This document shows positions 1-9,300 of a DNA stretch of 11,975 nucleotides, piece by piece (the first letter of the stretch is position 1; each line of letters opens with the position of its first letter). This DNA comes from Chloromonas sp. AAM2 (Eukaryota > Chlorophyta > Chlorophyceae > Chlamydomonadales > Chlamydomonadaceae). Under the pieces are notes generated by a model. The model searched no databases. It saw only the letters and a program-made list of their open reading frames with translations, and was not told where the DNA came from. The stretch spans positions 273 through 12,247 of the forward strand of contig QAXH01004926.1 in NCBI GenBank assembly GCA_004335635.1, written 5' to 3'. The translations under genes and the position numbers were made by a program.

Positions 1-239
1 GGCATCGTCTGCCGTTGTCGTTGGCAACTGAAGTTGACAGGAGCCTGGTGGGACGTTGCTGCTGGGCTAGTGAGGAAGGGGGGGTGATGGCGAGGGGGAA
101 GGGTGGGAAGGGAGTATTGAGGATGGTGTGTCGCTGCCACTGCTACTGTTTCTGCACTGCCGGGGGGTGGCTGGTGCCTGCTGTCTCGCTGCCACTGCTG
201 CTGCCGTGCTGCAGCCGGTGCCAGGGAGGGGCAATGGGA
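1..239. other. low-complexity sequence, no gene recognised
   Basis: G-rich on the plus strand with repeated CTGCCACTGCTGCTG-like words; the minus strand would encode a Gln/Pro/Ala-rich stretch without any family signature. It continues out of the endonuclease relic but has lost similarity to it, so it may be decayed element or unrelated simple sequence. Confidence 0.4.
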
Positions 240-437
240 TTTGGGCGTGCCGAAGCCCCCGATGATGCCTTGCCAGCCTGCCGTGTCTCGGCGTACCTTG
301 GCATTCATGTCCTCTAGAACCAGGGTCATGTGGTGTGCTGGGATGCTGTCCAACGTTTTGCTGAGCGCTTTGTAGAAGCTGTCTTTTAGAAGCTGTCCGG
401 TTGGCTGGTTCTGTTTTCTGCCCTGAACACAGTCAGT
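240..437 (-). pseudogene. non-LTR retrotransposon endonuclease relic
   Basis: A minus-strand open stretch reads QLLKDSFYKALSKTLDSIP, then MTLVLEDMNAKVRRDTAGWQ and GIIGGFG. This is the conserved block of APE-type (exonuclease-endonuclease-phosphatase) endonucleases of LINEs, where the usual form is ...IP..D..ivlGDfNAkvG....W.gviG.hG. The catalytic Asp (309-311) and Asn (303-305) are present, but the Gly before Asp is Glu and the Gly after AKV is Arg, each one base change away. A TAG closes the frame at 440-438. After GFG the homology stops and low-complexity sequence follows. No reverse transcriptase is visible. It is a short dead fragment. Confidence 0.7.
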
Positions 438-602
438 CTAGTGGCATGCCATTTGCGGCCTGCACAGGTGCGTATTGTGTTCACTGTTCGGCAGGGGAAA
501 AAAATATGTTTGCCAGTTCTTGGTTGCTCTGCCTCTGTGTCCGACGTTTTTTTTTATAGAAAACTTCATGGTGTCCCTCTGGAGTTTGAACCAGTTTGTG
601 GT

Positions 603-647
603 TTGTTTTGGTGCTTGATGGATCTCTTGTTTTGGTGCTTGATGGAT
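603..647. repeat. 24-bp tandem duplication, 1.9 copies
   Basis: The unit TTGTTTTGGTGCTTGATGGA plus TCTC at 603-626 is followed directly by a near-complete copy at 627-647. It is a local slippage-type duplication in T-rich intergenic DNA. Confidence 0.85.
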
Positions 648-1018
648 TTTGCCGGTCTTTGATGCATCTCAGGCTTTATTTTTGTTGCGCCTGGCCTTCT
701 GATTCATTTTCAACATCAACACAACATTAAGCCATGTAATGATGTGATGATGATCAAGACAATAAGATGCTGCACCACCACCACCACGGGGATGTCAGTG
801 TTGACTAGTACGATCGCTACTGCGTGCGGCACATGCGCACAGACTGCTCATGTGTCCTTTGCCATGGGCAAACTTAACAAACAAGGTTCTGATTTGCTTC
901 TCCTTGGCGTGTAATCAAAGACAGAAGTCCGCAACACGGCGTCAGGCATTGTGTCTGAGCGACACTGAGCTGTTTTACACGTGGATTGCCAGACGGAGAA
1001 GCCCAACCAGACCAAACA

Positions 1019-1042
1019 ATGAGTCCATGAGTCCATGAGTCC
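1019..1042. repeat. (ATGAGTCC)3 microsatellite
   Basis: Three exact copies of the 8-bp unit ATGAGTCC, followed by a partial fourth (AT). Confidence 0.9.
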
Positions 1043-1341
1043 ATTCCCTCCTTGCATTAGACTCTCTAGTACTCGTGTCAGCAGGGTGCATTGATCTGCC
1101 TTGATGCTCGTTGGCTCAGAACCATGAATTTTGAGAGCGACAACTGTAAAGGACGTTGTTCTGTTTGTAGCCCCGTTTGTAGCCCGTGTGAAGTGATCTG
1201 ATCCGTTGTTTCAACGTCCTGAGCACATTTTTTTGGACACATGGATTTCCAACAATGTAGTGTCGGCTATTCTGACCTGGTCAACCTGTACTATGCACTG
1301 TAAACTACCACAAGGCAAAGTTGCACAAGAGAAGGTCTGCC

Positions 1342-1376
1342 CAGCCTCTGACTTTTGGACAGCCTCTGACTTTGGA
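1342..1376. repeat. 18-bp tandem duplication
   Basis: CAGCCTCTGACTTTTGGA at 1342-1359 is repeated at 1360-1376 with one T lost. Confidence 0.85.
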
Positions 1377-1494
1377 CAGTGACATCCCTCCAGTGCTTGT
1401 GCTTTGGCCTTGACTTCGGCGGCTCCGTTCTGTTTTGCTTTGGGTTGGCCTGCCTTGCCTGCTTTGTTCCCTGCTTTCGTTTTGCTTTCTTGCT

Positions 1495-1569
1495 CAGGAT
1501 AGGCCAGGGCGGTGCCCATCCCGCTTCGTGTCCTCTGACGGCTTCCCTGGTGTAATTACATATATATGA
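1495..1569 (+). mobile_element. dispersed repeat, TGTAA-terminated copy A
   Basis: The segment contains AGGGCGGTGCCCATCCCG, CGTGTCCTCTGACGG and CTTCCCTGGTGTAA, then an AT-rich TACATATA end. The same series occurs on the minus strand at 11975-11917 and, truncated, at 4742-4780. Similarity between copies stops about 10-12 bases after TGTAA, which in this algal group is the poly(A) signal. That suggests the 3' end of a retroposed transcript, such as a LINE or SINE tail. How far it extends to the left is unknown. No coding part was identified. Confidence 0.6.
1551..1560. terminator. palindromic TGTAATTACA, possible two-way poly(A) signal
   Basis: TGTAA reads on the plus strand at 1551-1555 and on the minus strand at 1560-1556. 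For the minus-strand gene ending at 2637, this is the first TGTAA I find downstream, giving a 3' UTR of about 1.1 kb. The use of this site is inference. Confidence 0.3.
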
Positions 1570-2636
1570 CAATTCAAGAAGACGCAAACACTGAAAGGAT
1601 GTCATCATTCACACCTGACATACAGGCTGAGCGTAAGCGTAAGCGGTGACTATGCTCCAGTCCGACAGCTCAGCTAAATTGTGAGCTAGATTGTCACGAT
1701 TTCGTGCTGCCATTGGCCAGGGATGCTTACTGACCATAACAGCGTTGGAAAACAATTCACAGATGTGTTGACACATCATCAAATCACAACCAGATAAGTA
1801 AACTGCCTGAACACTTTCTAATGCATGATGCAAATGATGGCTGCTGCCCTTGCTTTTTCACACCGCTACTGTCCACACAAGAACATCCTTGCAACCTGTG
1901 CAGCTCGTGCTTCCGCTGCCATTGTGTACGTATTCTAGCCTACTTGTTTGTGCATTGCCCCGGAGTTTGAGCACCTATCCGATGTGAGCGAGCGTTTGAT
2001 GGCTTGTGCGTTTGTGCGCTGCGAAAGATTGTATGGCTGTGACGTCACCGCAGCCTTGGGACGCTCTGCAGGTCACCGTGCCCAATCCGAGCAAACGTCT
2101 ATGCACCTTGCTCATGTGCTGTGTTTACGACGTATGCAAGAGTATTCTCAAGCCGTGACGGTATCCTGCGCTGGTAGCCAACCATATTCGACACTGGTAG
2201 GCTTGCATTCAGTTTTCTGTAGTTTGATGGTTAACAGGCCCCCTTGAATCTAAGGTCCCTAGGCCGATCGGAAAAGGCCCGTCCGTAAATAGAGCCGATC
2301 ATTGTAAAGAGCGCACATAACAGGTCTCATAGCTTGCATCGAAGCGTCGCTTTTCTTAGTTTGGCTCGTGGAAAGGCCTGGTTCATTTCCTTTGCCATCA
2401 ACACACTTGGTTGCGATGAATTATAGAAGACTGCTGTTGGCAAGTGTGTCACACCAAACCATGTCGTGCTTACTCAATTCGAATGCCGTCCTACTGCTTG
2501 AGCGTGCATGTGATCACAAGGCGTTGCCCGTGGTTGTCGACAATCGCGATGCAAGCCAGGTGTGTTCTCGCTCTGAGGGCAGGACCAAGCGCAGCACGAT
2601 AACAGTGCCCAGTCAATTCCTGTGGCTCATTTCAGA
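1570..2636. other. 3' flank of the main gene, no separate gene recognised
   Basis: Adjacent to the TGA of the minus-strand gene. It probably includes that gene's 3' UTR, because no minus-strand TGTAA occurs before 1560. Several frames of 70-125 codons are open on either strand, but none shows a domain, codon bias or splice structure that I can support. A plus-strand TGTAA lies at 2304-2308. Confidence 0.4.
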
Positions 2637-3380
2637 TCAAGTCTGGGGCTGTTCCTTTGATGGGCGGAAGGTGAGGTTGCCTGGAGAACTGCCGCGTTCA
2701 CCATCGGGGCCCAAGCGTGCCTGCATGCTCGAGTTCAGGTGACTCCCGCGCATCAGACCCAGTCGGGTCATTCCTGGCGACGCTACCGGAGATGCAACCA
2801 AACTCGACGAACCATTGTTGCTAGTTGAAGGACTGTGAAGCCCGCTGGACATTCCGTCTCCCGGCCGCAACACCATGCTGTGCGTCACCTTCAAGCCGTG
2901 GCGGTTTCGCATGTTGGGATCTGCAGCCTCGACCCAGCGCTCCCCGCTGCCCTGCTCCGGGAATTGCGCGCTTGATCCAGAAGCAGCGGCCACAGCTGCC
3001 ATGGTATGGCCTTGGGTATCATCAGCAGTAGCTCGCATCGACATGAAGTTATTGCTTAGTCTGCCGCTGCCCTGATTGAGGTTGCTTGCGCTGGGTGATG
3101 TACTGGCAGAAACGAGCACTCCTGTGCTAAGTACGCCGCCGGCATGGCTTCTGATCATCGGAGAGTCCAGGCTGAGAACTTCACCAGGTTGTGTCGTACG
3201 GCGGGAGTTGGTGAACGTTCCTGGTGTGCTGCGATTCAGTGACAGGCTGGGTCTTAGCGCCACCGCTTGCGCTTCCTTATACAACTTGAAGCGCATTTCA
3301 ATCTCGTCATGAGCCTGTGTAACGCGCGTCTGGAGGGTGCGTTCCAGCGACTCGACGGTTGAGATGCGCTCCGCAAGTAC
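2637..3380 (-). CDS. exon 19, final helix and Ser/Pro-rich C-terminal tail
   Basis: It encodes VLAERISTVESLERTLQTRV, a charged helix ending about KLYKEAQ, then about 200 residues rich in Ser, Gly, Asn and Pro, ending SKEQPQT and TGA. The acceptor TTGCCTCAG is strong; the open frame continues upstream to 3422 but without a better acceptor (TTACGAG at 3411 is weak). At least seven Ser/Thr-Pro pairs (STPG, DSPM, TSPS, HSPS, ASPV, ASPG, SSPG) could be sites for proline-directed kinases. The tail is probably disordered. Confidence 0.83.
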   Translation of the reverse strand, partial: VLAERISTVESLERTLQTRVTQAHDEIEMRFKLYKEAQAVALRPSLSLNRSTPGTFTNSRRTTQPGEVLSLDSPMIRSHAGGVLSTGVLVSASTSPSASNLNQGSGRLSNNFMSMRATADDTQGHTMAAVAAASGSSAQFPEQGSGERWVEAADPNMRNRHGLKVTHSMVLRPGDGMSSGLHSPSTSNNGSSSLVASPVASPGMTRLGLMRGSHLNSSMQARLGPDGERGSSPGNLTFRPSKEQPQT

Positions 3381-6300
3381 CTGAGGCAACGTGGAACGCG
3401 CAATATCAAACTCGTAATGCACACGGTTTGTGCAGAAAGTGACGGTACGTGTTGATTCGACCCATTCGAACCCATGGCCTCATAAGACTGCTCAAGTTTG
3501 GTCTGATATCCTGCCCATCCCGCCACCTTGACACCTAAGCAAGCGACGGCACATCTCATGGATGTGACAGCGAGGTTGATCCAAGAGTTCTAGCCCAGCC
3601 AGCCTTCACACGTTGACGCCGCGAGGCCTGGTGACCAATGCACGAGGTGATTTGTTCACTCACAGCGATCGATCCCTTCTGCAGCCGCATCTCGACCATC
3701 GCTGCATGGACCTCCTGGGTAGCCTGGGTCATCTGGGCCGAGACCGCAGTCACACTCTGCAACACACAAGGTGCAAGCACACATGGACACGTGCCTGGCA
3801 TTTGAGCTCAGTACCAACAACCTGTTCTAGCGCATGCTTGCCATCTGTAGTGGAGCGGGTCCTGACCGGCAATCTGTCATGACAAACGGAAGCGAATTCC
3901 AGTGGTGAAGACAGTCCTTGCTGGTCTGATTGAAATGTCAACGATACTTTTCAACAGGCAGAAACCCAGAGGCTGCCAGGGCCCACGCTGAATCGCTCCA
4001 CTCCTGCCAAGACTTTGCCCCCTTTCACACTTGGATCACCGCATACGCCACTTTCTGGGCTGTATGCGTGTGCGTCTGCAGTGATCCTGCGGTGAATCAT
4101 AGTATGCCCAGCCGCCCACCTGCATGTTGGTATCCAGCGTGGCCAACCGCTGCTTGTGCTCCTTCTGACGCCTGAAACCATCAACACAACGCACACCATT
4201 TCCTGGAGGACCATCGCTATTTCCATCTAAGTGCGTTTACTGTTGATGCGCTAACAAAGCAACGCTCCCCTGTCCGTTGCCTGCACTAAAAACTGCATGG
4301 CACAATGCCTTGCGTTAGCCATCTTTGTACACCCAATCCAAAGCCTGACGGTGCCATGGTCGTGCAGATGCACTCAAAGAGGCAGTCAGCACCACGCCAC
4401 GAGCCAGGAGCAAAACGGTAACCCTGACCTTGACCTCAATCCTAAACTCAGCCCAAACCCTAGCCCGCCACAAAATCAGCTAGGCACGCAATCTGGTTTA
4501 ACAACCCTACCCCTAGCCCAAACCCTTACTTCCCACCTGTCCAGTATCTCCAGGCACTCTCCAATTGCGTTTAGCTGCTCCACCATTCGCTGTAACCGCT
4601 CCAGTGCCGCCACTCGACTGTTCAGCTTGGTCAAGGCAGCCTGCACACGCTCCATGTCCCAACTGCAGACAACAGGCAATGACAAATTTGTCAATGTGTC
4701 AATGATACAAGTGTCAATGTGTCAATGATACATGTGTCTTGTCAGGGTAGGTCAGGGCGGTGCCCGTCCCGTTCCGTGTCATGGTTTACAGTGAGGAAAG
4801 CGGCAGAGGGAGGAGGCGGGCGGAGTAAGGCTGAGCGTCAAAGGTTTACAGCAGGGGAGTCATGAATGCAATTGTGAAGGCACGTGCTTTGCCTCGACCA
4901 GCAATGTGACACAGCAAGCTGAGCTGGAGCTCTGTGGAAATGATTTGCAGGCCTACTTGTCAATGCCATCACTGCAAAAGGGGGGACAGATGCAAGTGTT
5001 CTGGTCATGCAAGCAGAGGAAAGGAGGGGATTGTCAAGGTCATGGCGTAAGAATTGCATTGCGCAAGGTGGAAAGTCAGTGAAAAGCAAAAACAACATGC
5101 CTGGATGTTGAGCCAAAACTGAGTGGTACGATTTGGACAGGTATACATGATTCCACGAGATTGCCACATGCGATTGTTCACAATCACAAGACAACAAGCA
5201 CCCCCAACCACAACCACAACCACAACCACAACCACAACCACTTTTTGAGCGAAAACACCAGCGGTACCAACACACACACCAACCTTCAGGTTCCAGAAAC
5301 GGGCAAAGAACGCAACCAGTAACAAAGCAAAACGTGCCCAAGCATGGAGGCAGTCCTCGGCACCGCCATGAGGTGGTGTCACCTGACGTGCCTTCCAGCC
5401 TTGAAAGCAGGCACAGCAGCACCCATCAGCCTGCCCAAGCCTCAATCACGGACAGCCGTAGATAAGATGTGCGGCTGCGTCAGTATCAGCATGCGTGGCT
5501 GGGTGAGGGGGCCGATAATGTCACACTGGAAATGGCCGAAAATGGAGGATGATGACCTTGTTGAATGATGAATGACCTTGCGGAACCCTGCCCTACCCTA
5601 TCGTTTCTATGGCACCGTTTCTATGACATGAATTAATCACTGGAACACAAATTGGTTATGTAACTTGTCAGGTATCACCAAAAGTGGTGCCCTCAGACCG
5701 GTCTCACCTGCTCAGCCCGCCCCTGGCCACCTTTGCCTTGATGGAGGTCATCTTGCCCGCGATCTCTTGCGCCTCAGCGCGAGCCATGGCCTCGGCACTC
5801 CACCTGCGCGCGTGCATGCCCGGTTACAATACTTGTATTACCGACAATGATATAAGAGGAGCCTGCGGAGTGTTGAGGAGATGTTGCGCCAGGCTGAACT
5901 ACTATTGTATCCATGTCCTTGAAACCAGCATCACAGCAACACGCACAGGAAAGGGCGGCAGGCATGTTCAAAGAGTGATTTGAGTGTGTGACGGGCCAGT
6001 GTGTTCCAGAATCGGGCAGAGGTGCTACAGTCAGCCAAGCTAAGTCTCAAGAATGCATTGCACGTCGGGAGAGGTCCAGTGATCTCAAGGATGCAGATTC
6101 TGCATCGAGAGAGCTGCAGCGCTACGGTCGGATGGCATGCCTTTCTGGACTGGTGAGACACCCACTGATGGCAGTCAAGGGGAGCAGTTTGATACTTTCA
6201 CTGAAGGGTCCGGGCACACGGCGGCGCGTGTAAGGACCACTTACTGCACGCGCTTGCGCTCGCGTTGAATGGAGGCCACGCTGACGCCCCCGCTGCCCTC

Positions 6301-9300
6301 ATTCATCGACTCATTCCGCAGGAGCCCCGCTGCGGGCCGGGCCGCTGGGTCCCACGAGTGCCCGCCCTCCGCCGCCCCCTCCGCCGCCCCCTCCGGCCCC
6401 GCACCAGCTGCACCAGCAGCAGCAGCAGCAGCAGCAGCGACGGTGCCGCGGGCGTTGGCGGAGGGTTTGCCGGGTGGTGGGGAGGGGGACGGGCCTGCTC
6501 CGGTTGATGGCTGCGTGCCGGCCGAGCCCTGGTCCTTGTCTGCAGGTTGCTCCGCTGCATACCTGCAGTCACCCCGTTAGATGTTGGTCAACCAATTGGG
6601 TGCAGATTCAACTGCGGTGGAGGGTGAACAGGGTTTGACATTGTTAACATGCATGTTTGACTAAGCAGAAGTCGTGGCAGTGTGCTTTCCAGGGCCGCTG
6701 GTTTGAGAGCCCAGTGACTTGAAAACGGGCTGAAAACTGACACGCCACAGGCACATGCAGGACTGCCCCACACGCCTTGGCTTGACCAGCGGCCTACACA
6801 TGCGCCCGCCTTTCTAGTGCCGGGATTTGAACACACACGGCAAGGCCGGCCAATACATGACAGCATAACACAGTTGCCACTGACTTGCTCTCCAGCATCC
6901 TCATGGTCTCCTCCATGTGCGCCGCCAGGTCCGCCACCTTTGCCTGCAGCTGGTCCTGCATGGTCGCTAGCTCGGCCTTGGTGGCGGTCTCGGGGGGAGG
7001 GACCAGGCCACACTGCAGGGTGCACGGGCACAAGGTAGCTAAGGATAAATCAGGGTAGTGCAGGTAACCCAAACGCCTCTTACACGTCATCAGCCTTTTG
7101 TATTTATTTACATTGGCATAACTGTAAGAGGGAGCACCGAAGGACCAAGGCAGGTGCCCATTGAGTGAGAGAGACGGCAGAGAACTTGGAGGCCCCCACA
7201 GGGTTTCAAGGTAATGCCCAAATGGGTGGCAAACGTGAATCAGCAGTCGGTGGAGTCACACTGGAGCTGGGTGTGAGTCGGTGGATCACACAGCTGCATG
7301 TGTGTGCCGGATGGTCTTGTATGCGTGTGCATGTGTGCATGGTGCGCGTCTCACGTTGCGCATCTGCTCCATGGGCTCTTCAAGTGCACGCATGCGCTCC
7401 GCCCAGTCCTGCTCCTGATCGTGAAGCCGCCTGCACACACGAAGTGAAACGAACGCCGCATTATGTGGCGCAACCTGCCAGGCTCAGGGCGGCCAGCAGT
7501 CAACAAAAGATTCAAACATGGCTCGGCAACTGCTCATGTGCTTCCGCCTGTGCATGTCTGCCTAGTCCAGTCCTCCAGCCCCTGGCCCCAATCTTCCAAC
7601 CGCACCAGCTCTACCTTACTCTGCCCTACCCTGCCCTGCCCTGCCAGCCTCTGCATCCCCCATTCTCCGGCGTCATCGCCTCCCTCTCCCCTTGCCCTGT
7701 TCCTTTCCTCCTCACTCGCTTCCCCCCCTCCTTGCACTTATCCCTCTCCCCTCACTCGCCCTCCCCGCCTTCTCGCCCTTTTCTCTGCCCCCTCTCACTC
7801 AAGGGTCTCTTGTGCACTCGGCCCACCGCAAGCCCGCCAGCTCCGCACCACCCCCTCGACCCCACCCTGTCCTGATAGCCTCTACTTCCAACATGCTCTA
7901 GTATCAGAGCCTCCTTCCCCTTGCCTTTAGCCTTTCCCTTCGCTTGCGCCCTTCCCCCCCGTCCCTCGCCACTCCCCGGCTTACTTGAGGGTCTCTTGTG
8001 CACTCGACCCGCTGCCCGCCCATTGCAGCCCCGCCAGCTCCCGCACCACCCCCTCCACCTCCCGCTGCAGACGCCCCGACGTGACGGGCTCAAGGCTCGG
8101 CCGCAGCTCACTGAAGCGATCCATGTCAGCGCACAGGGTCGCATGGGAGGAGCGCAGGGCGCCGCTCTGGGACTGAAGGATCTTCATCTGGTCCTGCAAA
8201 AGCAAAGAAACAGTGAGAATTCAGATCGATCGTTGGGTAGACTATGAAGGCATAACTTGACAATTGGTCCTGAAACGCCGTGTGTGACAGCGGGTGCATG
8301 TGTACAGCAACGGCTACAGCTTAGCACCCACGCGGCCGTCCAACAGCTCTGGCCTGACTGCATTGATGTAATGTTGACGTGAGTCGAGCTACTAGACCAA
8401 AGGGTTGGCCATGTGAATGGTGGCTGGAACAGACTCATATCTTAACAGACCACCACACTAAAACCTGGCCTTCACACGAGGAAGTAGGATGTTGCTGTAT
8501 ACTGGACCGTTGAAAGAGCAGCCTCCATGTGCTTCTTTACCAAGGTAGACACAATGTCCCCTCTCAGTCAGGGAAGAGCAAGCCTCTGCACTTGTCAGTC
8601 AGTGTTGCTGCCGGTGTCTGCATGGCTTTTCACTCGCCTGCACTGCTTGCAAATCCTGCCTGAGACCCTCCCCTGACGCCTCGGCTGCCAGGGCCCGCTC
8701 GAGCTGCCGCTGAACCTCCTGCTGCCCCTGCTGCAGGGATTGAACCTGCAGGAAGCACCGGCATGGACGTGCGACGATACAATCAAGGGTAATGGGCGGT
8801 ACAAGTAAGGTGGAGGGTACGTTGGTGTGCTGATGTGTGCGTTCGGCCTCAGTTCACTGTATTCTCTCACAGCTTCGCACAAGCGAGACCTTGCCATGCA
8901 CGTGTGCCTCCCCATTGCTCAAGTGTCACACAGATAACAGACGCAGATGTTTTAGCTGGCACATGCTGGCATGGTATGAACAGACAAACTTTCCAGGCAA
9001 CAAGGACAGTGTGTTTTCAAGACACAGGACCGGTGGCCGCACCTCAAGCCGCAATGCCTCCAAGCCACCATTGTCTGCCACTGGCCTTGCCTCGAGAGCT
9101 CTTAGTGTCTCCGCCTGACGGGCCATGTCCGCTCGCACGCCCTACGTGCGGCATGGAGTGATGCATCGAGTGATGTGGAGTGATGCATGGAGTGCATGTG
9201 GGTGGAAGTGGGGGCAGTCCATAAGGCATGGCCTTGTGAGATCCGGGCCAGACGCATGCGAAGAGTGTGCATGTTGGTGAGGGTTGCTGGGTGCATTATT

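Larger units (their letters stand above)
438..1494. other. intergenic, no gene recognised
   Basis: Only short unsupported reading frames occur. The region is T-rich on the plus strand up to about 720, with a plus-strand TGTAA at 735-739 that could be a transcript end. It holds three short tandem duplications (603-647, 1019-1042, 1342-1376) and a CAC run near 774-786. Nothing else is recognised. Confidence 0.5.
4663..5707 (-). other. intron 12 (1045 nt), repeat-laden
   Basis: The longest intron of the gene, bounded by donor AG|GTGAGA and acceptor TTGTCTGCAG. It carries the 23-bp tandem duplication, the truncated dispersed-repeat copy and the AACCAC microsatellite. Long minus-strand frames here (4838-5445) encode a poly-Val run from the microsatellite and Cys/Phe-rich sequence, and are not coding. 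Confidence 0.75.

Noticed and set aside
1211..1608. Two minus-strand Lys/Ala-rich frames
   Set aside because: They run through the dispersed repeat and a slippage duplication; their composition follows T/G-rich DNA on the other strand.
2368..2742. Plus-strand 124-codon frame
   Set aside because: It overlaps the end of exon 19 antisense, and no domain or splice context supports it.
3411..3463. Upstream extension of exon 19 reading through VHYEFDIARS
   Set aside because: The frame stays open, but the only phase-compatible acceptor (TTACGAG) is weak; TTGCCTCAG at 3381 is a much better acceptor in the same phase. It is kept as a minor alternative.
4838..5445. Two long overlapping minus-strand frames (194 and 146 codons)
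   Set aside because: They lie within intron 12; the poly-Val and Cys/Gly runs come from the AACCAC microsatellite and there is no domain.
6269..6580. Plus-strand 103-codon frame with poly-Ala
   Set aside because: It is the antisense shadow of exon 11, whose splice phases fit the minus-strand gene.
6815..6836. tRNA-like T-loop word (GTTCAAATCCCGGCAC on the minus strand)
   Set aside because: The five bases before the loop do not pair with those after it, and no acceptor or anticodon stem can be drawn around it. At most it is a SINE-like trace.
7165..7930. Plus-strand frames of 236 and 155 codons rich in Pro, Ser and Leu
   Set aside because: Their openness comes from the polypyrimidine tract, and they are antisense to well-supported exons and introns.
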